Below are positions 58,003 through 64,000 of a stretch of 64,000 nt of DNA, piece after piece. Under the pieces are notes generated by a model, which saw only the letters and a list, made by a program, of their open reading frames with translations, did not search any database and had not been told where the DNA came from. The stretch comes from Flavobacterium sp. CF136 (GTDB taxonomy: Bacteria; Bacteroidota; Bacteroidia; Flavobacteriales; Flavobacteriaceae). Every line of letters begins with the position of its first letter. Positions within the stretch are counted from its first letter, which is position 1. Both the position numbers and the translations under genes were made by a program. The stretch spans positions 124,001 through 188,000 of the forward strand of contig NZ_AKJZ01000016.1 in assembly GCF_000282055.1 (NCBI RefSeq). The letters run 5' to 3'.

Positions 58003-61000
58003 TTAGAAATTAACATTTAATCCTAGAGTAGTAATTATAGGCGATGGGTAACGTCCGTTATCAACACCTGTCAAAAGAACATTCTGATTGATAGATCCTA
58101 CTTCAGGATCATATCCTTTGTATTTTGTAAATGTTAATAGATTTTGCGCATTAGTATAGATTTTGATATTAGAAATACCATATTTAGTGTATAATTCTTT
58201 TGGCAGGTTATAACCAATTGAAATGTTTTTCACTCTTAACCATCTTCAACAAATCGATTGCTTAAACGATAATTAGATGCTGAAGAGGCAGATGAAGCTC
58301 CAATTCTTGGCATATAAGGATCTCCCCCAACAATCTGTACATTACGATAATCATTTGGACCAGTCGGATCAATTAACTCCAACTGTGCATATCCCAATGC
58401 TGATTTCAATAAATTGGTGTTTTCACGAGGATTTTCCAACCAGCGTCTTTGATAATTTAGTACCTCATTTCCATAAGAACCTGTCAGCAATATATTGATA
58501 TCAAAACCTTTAAATGAAAATGTATTTCCGACACCAAAAGTGAAATCGGGAGCTGGATTTCCAATATAACCGGTATCTTTTTCATTAATAACACCGTCTT
58601 TATTTGCATCTTCAAACATATAATCTCCAATCCAGACGCCATTTTCTCCAATTTGCATTCCTTCAGGCAATGCGGTTGGTTTAACATTTCCGTCTTTATC
58701 TTTATAATAGAAATCTGTAGCTTTCTCAAAACGCCCAATTACTTTATAACCGTAAAACTGACCTATTGGCTGCCCTACTGCAGTACGCGTAACAACTGTA
58801 ACATCAGATCCTTGTTGAATAGTACTATTGTAAACACCTGTTTCTGAATTAAGTGCAAGAACCTTGCTCCTATTCATGGAAAAAATAAAATTAGATTTCC
58901 AGCTAAAATCATTTCTTTGCATGTTTATAGTGCTTAAGTTAAATTCAAGTCCTTTATTTTCAAGTGAACCTATATTTACCGTTGGCGGTGCAGTAGATCC
59001 CTGCCCTGTTGTACCCACATAAGCAGGAAGTGCTAATTGCAGGAGTAAACCATCTGTTTTTTTATAATAAACATCAGCAACAAGTTCTATTCTATTATTA
59101 AAAAGACCAAGATCTAATCCTATATTACTGGAATAGGTTTTTTCCCATCCTAAATCCGAATTAGCTGTATTTGTTGCAATCTGTCCGCTTCCCCAATTAG
59201 TTGCTGAAGTACCATAAACAGAGGTATAAGCATAATTAGGTACACTTTGATTACCAACAATACCCCAGCCCAAACGTAATTTCATATTATTGATAGTAGT
59301 ATTATTTTTTAAGAAAGACTCGTTAGAAACTTTCCAGGCTAAAGCTGCAGATGGAAACCAGTCCCAACGATTTTCTTCAGCAAACTGAGATGAACCATCT
59401 CTTCTTATCGTAGCTGTTAGTAAATATTTATCATTAAAGGAATAAAACATTCTTCCAAAATAAGAACTAAGGGCTCTTGTTGAACTTGCATTTGAATTTC
59501 TGGCAGTAGTAGGATCTCCGGCATTCAAATCAGTTGCTCCGTTAGTAATATACCCGGAACGGTATCCATATAGATTCTCCCAATGTTGTTCCTGCATTTC
59601 TTCACCCAACATGATATTTACAGTATGTTTTCCAAAAGTTTTATTGTAGGTTAATAAATTATTCCAAATCCAATTTTCACTGAGAGATTTTGTTCTGGTT
59701 CCTTCTCTCACATCATTTACCAATGCTCCAAAAGTATAAGCAGGATTAAAAGTGTAGTTATTTCCAAAGCCATAATCTAAGGAATATTGTGTTTTAAGCT
59801 TTAAATCTTTTGTAAAACCAATTTCAGCATATGCATTTGCTCTTATTCCGTAATTCTCATTGTGATTATCTCTCATTAAGGCAAGACCTAACGGATTATT
59901 TTGAACAAATTCGGTTGTATCCGGTCCGTCAAATGTACCATCAGCATTACGAACGGCAACATTTGGAGTCTGCTTAAGCGCTGTTAAGATTAAAGAACTA
60001 TCATTAAATGTTGTTACCTGATTTGTTTTGTTAAAAGCCATATTTACTCCAATCTTTAAAAAGCTTTTAACCTGAGAATCAATAACTCCCCTAAGATTAA
60101 AACGATCAAACGAGGAACCTGCTGCAATTCCCTCCTGATCCAGATAACCAACCCCCATAGCATAAGTCGTTTTATCCGACCCTCCGGAAGCTGATAAATT
60201 ATAATTTTGCATCATGGCAGTTGTAAATAATTCATCCTGCCAATTTGTTCCTTCCCCTAGTAAATCAGGACGGATAAAATAAGGGTCTCTTTGTACGATT
60301 CCCAAATCAGCACGTGTATTTTTAAGGGTTCCATACTCTCTAAGATTAAGAACCTGTAATTGTTTTGGTATTTTCTGCCAGCCAACATAACTGTCAAAGT
60401 TTAAGGCAAGATCCCCTTTTTTTCCGGTTTTGGTTGTAATCATTATTACACCTCCTGCTGCTCTGGAGCCATAAATAGCAGTTGCCGAAGCATCTTTTAA
60501 AACATCAACCGAAGCAATATCTGCCGGATTAATACCTGCAAGTGGATTAGTGTTATTTGAACCTGTTGTTCCATCAATCACAACACCATCAATCACATAA
60601 ATAGGTTCATTTGATCCGGTTATTGAACTTATACCACGAATACGAATAGAAGAACTGGAACCTGGCGCACCATTATTGGCCTGTACATTTATACCGGCTG
60701 CACGTCCCTGCAAAACCTGATCAATAGTAGTCGCTACAGATTGAGTTATTGCAGCACTTGTTACTGAAGAGACAGCTCCGGTTAAATCTCCTCTTTTCAT
60801 AGTACCGTAACCTACTACCACAACTTCTTTTAAGCTGTTTAAGTTTTCTTCCAGTATTATATTTATTTTTTTCTGATTATTAATTAAAACTTCTTTAGTC
60901 TTATAACCAATAAAACTAAAGCTTAAAACTGCATTTGCCGGTATAGAATTAATTGTAAACGTACCATCAAAATTAGTAACTGTACTATTCTTTGTCCCTT

Positions 61001-61163
61001 TTATAATAACATTTACTCCGGGTATTGGACCGTTATTATCAGATACTGTTCCCGATACAGTGGTTTGAGCATTTACCGCAGCAGAAAATACCAGCATTAG
61101 AATTAAAAATCCTAAATTTTTGAAGTATTTTGATTTGCTTTTAGTAATTAAAAAGTTAGTCAT
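58003..61163 (-). pseudogene. susC: SusC-type TonB-dependent transporter, frameshifted near the 3' end
   Basis: An outer-membrane oligosaccharide importer. The first frame (61163-58236, 975 residues) has a signal peptide ending AAVNAQ, a carboxypeptidase-like domain (TVSGTVSDNNGPIPGVNVIIK), the plug (VVVGYGTMKRGDLTGAVSSV) and most of the barrel, but stops at RFVEDG. The remaining barrel continues in another frame as LRVKNISIGYNLPKELYTKYG to a proper end (VDNGRYPSPIITTLGLNVNF). The family motif DGSYLRxKN shows that 7 nt (coding part of G-S-Y) are missing at about 58239-58242. The last about 80 residues, which close the barrel, would be lost. It may be a true mutation or an assembly error. Confidence 0.9.
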
Positions 61164-61272
61164 AAATAATTGATTTAAATTAGTTAATAGTTATGGTTAG
61201 TTAGTTTTTACTTAATTGTATTTCAAGGATCTTTTTTGTTTCGAAGAGAAATAAACAGAGACCTAATGGAGA

Positions 61273-61302
61273 CAAATATATATAAAATATAATAATACAC
61301 AA
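61273..61302 (-). promoter_or_regulatory. Promoter of the SusC-SusD-SGBP-GH10 operon
   Basis: On the minus strand TTG (61300-61302), a 19-bp spacer and TATATTTG (61273-61280) form a canonical promoter. The leader to the SusC start is about 100 nt. Confidence 0.75.
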
Positions 61303-61310
61303 TCGGTTGC
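61299..61310. promoter_or_regulatory. LacI-type operator overlapping the SusC promoter
   Basis: ACAATCGGTTGC matches the LacI-family palindrome GCAAnCGnTTGC at 9 of 10 fixed positions, with the central CG. It covers the -33 TTG of the SusC promoter, so binding would repress transcription. No LacI-type HTH gene is in the window; the regulator may lie further along the xylose genes. Confidence 0.6.
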
Positions 61311-61665
61311 GTTAATTATTTTTATGAATATGAAAAAAAATAATTATTTAAAAAACATAATATATATTTATAATAAGAAAAACATGAATATTATTTAATA
61401 TAGCGGTAATTAAATAATAAAAGATTACAGATATTGAATGCATTAATATGAATTCTTAAAAAAAACATAAAAGCAGAGAATAACAGAAAATTCAATATTT
61501 ATATAGATTTTATATTGGATTTAAAATCTTAAATACTGTTAAATTAATATCTATATGATAAACCAAAAAACTAATCCTACAAAAATATTTGCTGTCAAAA
61601 TTATAAAGCAATATTATTGTAAATTCAAGAGCGATAAAAATGATAATTTAACTTGTTTTTAAAAC

Positions 61666-61700
61666 AAAAAAACTCCTTTCGAATAAATATGAAAGGAGTT
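61666..61700 (-). terminator. Terminator of the transaldolase gene
   Basis: A 10-bp perfect stem (AACTCCTTTC and GAAAGGAGTT) with a 10-nt loop and T-run on the minus strand, 50 nt after the stop codon. Confidence 0.85.
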
Positions 61701-61749
61701 CTGCCAACTAAGAAAAATATAGTTAAGTCAATTTTGACTTTATTTTAAT

Positions 61750-62406
61750 TTATAAATTCATTTTTTTAGCATCTTCAACAAATTGTTTTAATCCAATATC
61801 CGTTAAAGGGTGTTTTAATAAGCCTTTGATGGCTGATAAAGGGCCTGTCATAACATCAGATCCTATTTTTGCACAATTAACAACGTGCATTGTATGTCTG
61901 ATAGAAGCAGATAATATTTGAGTTTCATAATTATAATTATCATAAATCTCTCTTATTTCAGCAATCAAATGCATACCGTCTGTTGAAATATCATCTAATC
62001 TTCCCAGAAAAGGAGAAACATAAGTTGCCCCTGCCTTTGCCGCCAATAAAGCCTGACCTGCAGAGAATACCAAAGTAACATTGGTTCTGATTCCTTTATT
62101 CGAAAAATATTTACATGCTTTTACACCATCCTCAATCATTGGTAATTTTACCACAATTTGTTTGTGTAAAGCTGCTAATTCTTCCCCTTCCCTAACCATT
62201 CCTTCATAGTCTGTTGAAATAACTTCGGCAGAAACATCCCCATCGACAATGTTACAAATGTTAAGATAATGCTGTAAAATATTTTCTTTTCCTGCAATAC
62301 CTTCTTTTGCCATTAATGACGGATTGGTTGTAACACCATCTAAAACACCCATTGCCTGGGCTTCTTTAATGTCTTCTAAATTTGCTGTATCTATAAAAAA
62401 TTTCAT
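61750..62406 (-). CDS. tal: Transaldolase (small, type 3B/Fsa-like)
   Basis: A 218-residue (beta/alpha)8 enzyme of the pentose phosphate pathway that exchanges a dihydroxyacetone unit between sedoheptulose-7-P and glyceraldehyde-3-P. The N-terminal [16 protein letters not shown] and [13 protein letters not shown], the Schiff-base Lys in QIVVKLPM and [13 protein letters not shown] are diagnostic of the short transaldolase/fructose-6-P aldolase group. It lies between xylose isomerase and the xylan operon on the same strand and has its own terminator, in keeping with xylose catabolism. Confidence 0.93.
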   Translation of the reverse strand: MKFFIDTANLEDIKEAQAMGVLDGVTTNPSLMAKEGIAGKENILQHYLNICNIVDGDVSAEVISTDYEGMVREGEELAALHKQIVVKLPMIEDGVKACKYFSNKGIRTNVTLVFSAGQALLAAKAGATYVSPFLGRLDDISTDGMHLIAEIREIYDNYNYETQILSASIRHTMHVVNCAKIGSDVMTGPLSAIKGLLKHPLTDIGLKQFVEDAKKMNL

Positions 62407-62495
62407 TTGTTTTTATTTAAGTTTAAGTAAATTATAAATATTTAATTTAAAAAATAGATTGTTTCAATGCTAATTTGAATTTTTAAGTATCCATA

Positions 62496-62538
62496 AAAAA
62501 AAATTAAGGTCAGAGGAACTAACAACAAACCTCCGACC
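62496..62538 (-). terminator. Terminator of the xylose isomerase gene
   Basis: GGTCGGAGG and CCTCTGACC (minus strand) form a 9-bp stem with one mismatch, followed by TTAATTTTTTTTT. It lies 156 nt after the xylA stop codon. Confidence 0.75.
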
Positions 62539-62693
62539 CTAATTTCTTCAGATAAGCATTTTTAAAATTTGGGGCAAAATTTTATTTTAATACTGAAGCG
62601 ATTTAGGCTCAAAAAATAATACTATTATTCTTTTATCAATATTATTCTTAAAATACAATCTAACATTTCATTAAATATTCTTTCTAAAAAATA

Positions 62694-64000
62694 TTATATA
62701 TATTGATTGATAATATTTTCAAACAATTCCTGTTTACCACTTTGCAAAGAAAGTTCTCCGTTTTCCTGAGCAATTTTATACAAAGCCTGTAAATCCAGTT
62801 TTCCTTCTTCGAAAGCTTTTCCGTTTCCTGAATCAAAAGAACTGTATCTTTCTGTTCTTAATTTTTCATAAGGAGAAGAAGTGATAATTTTATCAGCAGT
62901 CAATAAGGCTCTGGCAAAAGTATCTGCTCCGCCAATGTGTGCTAAGAAAACATCCTCCATATCTGTAGAGTTTCTTCTGATTTTTGCATCAAAATTAATT
63001 CCACCGCCTTGTAAACCACCTGCTTTTAAGAAAACCAACATAGCTTCAGTAGTTTCCTGAATGTTGTTCGGGAATTGATCTGTATCCCATCCGTTTTGGT
63101 AATCTCCTCTGTTAGCATCTAAACTTCCTAACATTCCAGCTTTGGCAGCCACTTCAATTTCGTGTTGAAAAGTGTGTTGTGCCAAGGTCGCATGATTTAC
63201 TTCGATATTCATTTTGAAATCTTTCTCTAAACCATATTGACGTAAAAATCCAATAGCCGTAGCACAATCAAAATCATATTGGTGTTTTGATGGCTCCATA
63301 GGTTTTGGCTCAATGAAGAAATTTCCTTTGAATCCTTGTGCTCTTGCATAATCTCTAGCCTGGATTAAAAATTGTCCCATGTGATCCAATTCTCTTCCCA
63401 TATCAGTGTTTAGCAAAGTCATATAACCTTCACGTCCTCCCCAAAATACATAGTTTTCACCTCCCAATGCAATGGTAGCATCCAAAGCCAATTTTACTTG
63501 TCCTCCGGCTCTTGCCAATACGTTAAAATCCGGATTAGTTGCTGCACCATTCATATAACGCGGGTTAGAAAAACAGTTTGCTGTTCCCCAAAGTAATTTT
63601 ACTCCGGAAGCTGCTTGTTTTTCTTTCAAATAATCAGTTATGGTAGCTAATCTGCTTTCTGATTCTGCAAAAGTTGCACCTTCTCTAACCAGGTCATAAT
63701 CATGGAAACAGTAATGGCCAAAACCCATTTTAGTAATGAATTCGAAGGCTGCATCTGCTTTTTCTTTTGCTGCTTCAATTGCATCTGCAGGCTGGTCCCA
63801 TGCAAAATTTTGTGTTCCCGGTCCGAATGGATCACTTCCCTGTCCGCAGAAGGTATGCCAGTAAGCAATTGCAAATTTAAAATGCTCACGCATTGTTTTT
63901 CCGGCTACAACCTGATCTGGATTGTAATATTTAAAAGCCAAAGGATTATCAGATTCTTTCCCTTCAAATTTAATTTGTCCGATACCTTTATAGTACTCTT
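62694..64000 (-). CDS. xylA: Xylose isomerase (5' end outside window)
   Basis: Metal-dependent TIM-barrel enzyme that converts D-xylose to D-xylulose. Conserved parts are [29 protein letters not shown] (metal-site His), [16 protein letters not shown], the Glu/Lys segment in [16 protein letters not shown] and [20 protein letters not shown]. The frame stays open to base 64000 ([20 protein letters not shown] precedes AFKYYNPDQ), so the start lies outside; TTG at about 63941 is internal. The class II length (about 440) fits. It shares strand and region with transaldolase and the xylan import operon. Confidence 0.97.
   Translation of the reverse strand, partial: EYYKGIGQIKFEGKESDNPLAFKYYNPDQVVAGKTMREHFKFAIAYWHTFCGQGSDPFGPGTQNFAWDQPADAIEAAKEKADAAFEFITKMGFGHYCFHDYDLVREGATFAESESRLATITDYLKEKQAASGVKLLWGTANCFSNPRYMNGAATNPDFNVLARAGGQVKLALDATIALGGENYVFWGGREGYMTLLNTDMGRELDHMGQFLIQARDYARAQGFKGNFFIEPKPMEPSKHQYDFDCATAIGFLRQYGLEKDFKMNIEVNHATLAQHTFQHEIEVAAKAGMLGSLDANRGDYQNGWDTDQFPNNIQETTEAMLVFLKAGGLQGGGINFDAKIRRNSTDMEDVFLAHIGGADTFARALLTADKIITSSPYEKLRTERYSSFDSGNGKAFEEGKLDLQALYKIAQENGELSLQSGKQELFENIINQYI

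Larger units (their letters stand above)
61164..61749. other. Gene-free regulatory region of the xylan operon
   Basis: This 586-bp stretch contains the SusC promoter (61273-61302) with a LacI-like operator (61299-61310) and the transaldolase terminator (61666-61700). The middle (61320-61660) is very AT-rich with no gene or RNA that I can support. Confidence 0.6.

Noticed and set aside
58003..58233. A 76-residue open frame as a separate gene
   Set aside because: It is the C-terminal end of the SusC barrel (KNISIGYNLPKELYTKYG) in a shifted frame and starts with a GTG that is an internal valine.

Overview
The window is an AT-rich, tightly packed piece of a Bacteroidota chromosome, most likely Flavobacterium or a close Flavobacteriaceae relative. 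The evidence is the SusC/SusD pair, a hybrid two-component system, many secreted proteins and lipoproteins, -7 elements of the TAnnTTTG type with TTG/TTTG about 19 bp upstream, and intergenic repeats typical of that group. No tRNA, rRNA, CRISPR array, transposase or prophage was seen.

Left part (1-18.9 kb). A ketoacyl synthase (cut by the window edge), an acyl carrier protein and a phosphopantetheinyl transferase form the end of a lipid or pigment cluster. Next come a secreted surface-type protein, a small heat-shock protein, a WG-repeat protein, two aldo/keto reductases with an NTF2-like protein, a divergent AraC regulator, a cation/proton antiporter, and an XRE-cupin regulator divergent from a GH39 glycosidase and a PQQ-type sugar dehydrogenase. 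Two orphan proteins follow: a papain-like predicted amidase and an amidoligase-like (glutamate-cysteine ligase fold) protein.

Middle part (19-27.6 kb). This is a redox and aromatic-detoxification island: two Crp/Fnr regulators, a DsbA-like protein, three SnoaL/NTF2-like proteins, a frameshifted intradiol dioxygenase, an MBL-fold protein, a quinone oxidoreductase, DoxX, pirin and an SDR. Three successive transcription units (quinone oxidoreductase; SnoaL; DoxX-pirin-SDR) carry the same upstream module: an FNR-like palindrome TTGAy-N4-rTCAA whose centre lies exactly 53.5 bp before a CAAyTTTr -7-like element. The adjacent Crp/Fnr protein has the E..SR recognition residues of FNR.

Right part (27.8-64 kb). 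This is a carbohydrate-utilisation region. GH130 and a GntR/LacI-type regulator are followed by a minus-strand operon for uronic-acid glycans (DUF2264-GH16 fusion, GH88, GH2 with an NxK glucuronidase motif), its hybrid two-component regulator and a BNR_4 beta-propeller that may be a polysaccharide lyase. After two lipoproteins (one a zinc-protease candidate) come GH43, LacZ-like GH2, sialate-O-acetylesterase-like esterase and GH35. A compact xylan locus follows (SusC, SusD, surface glycan-binding protein, GH10 with inserted CBMs), preceded by transaldolase and xylose isomerase. The picture is depolymerisation of a glucuronoxylan-like or other uronate-containing plant or algal glycan, import, and xylose entry into the pentose phosphate pathway. 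The SusC gene is broken by an apparent 7-nt deletion near its 3' end, and its promoter carries a LacI-type operator. A direct repeat GGGGyAAA (21-22 bp period), found only upstream of two glycosidase operons, is a candidate site for the hybrid two-component regulator.
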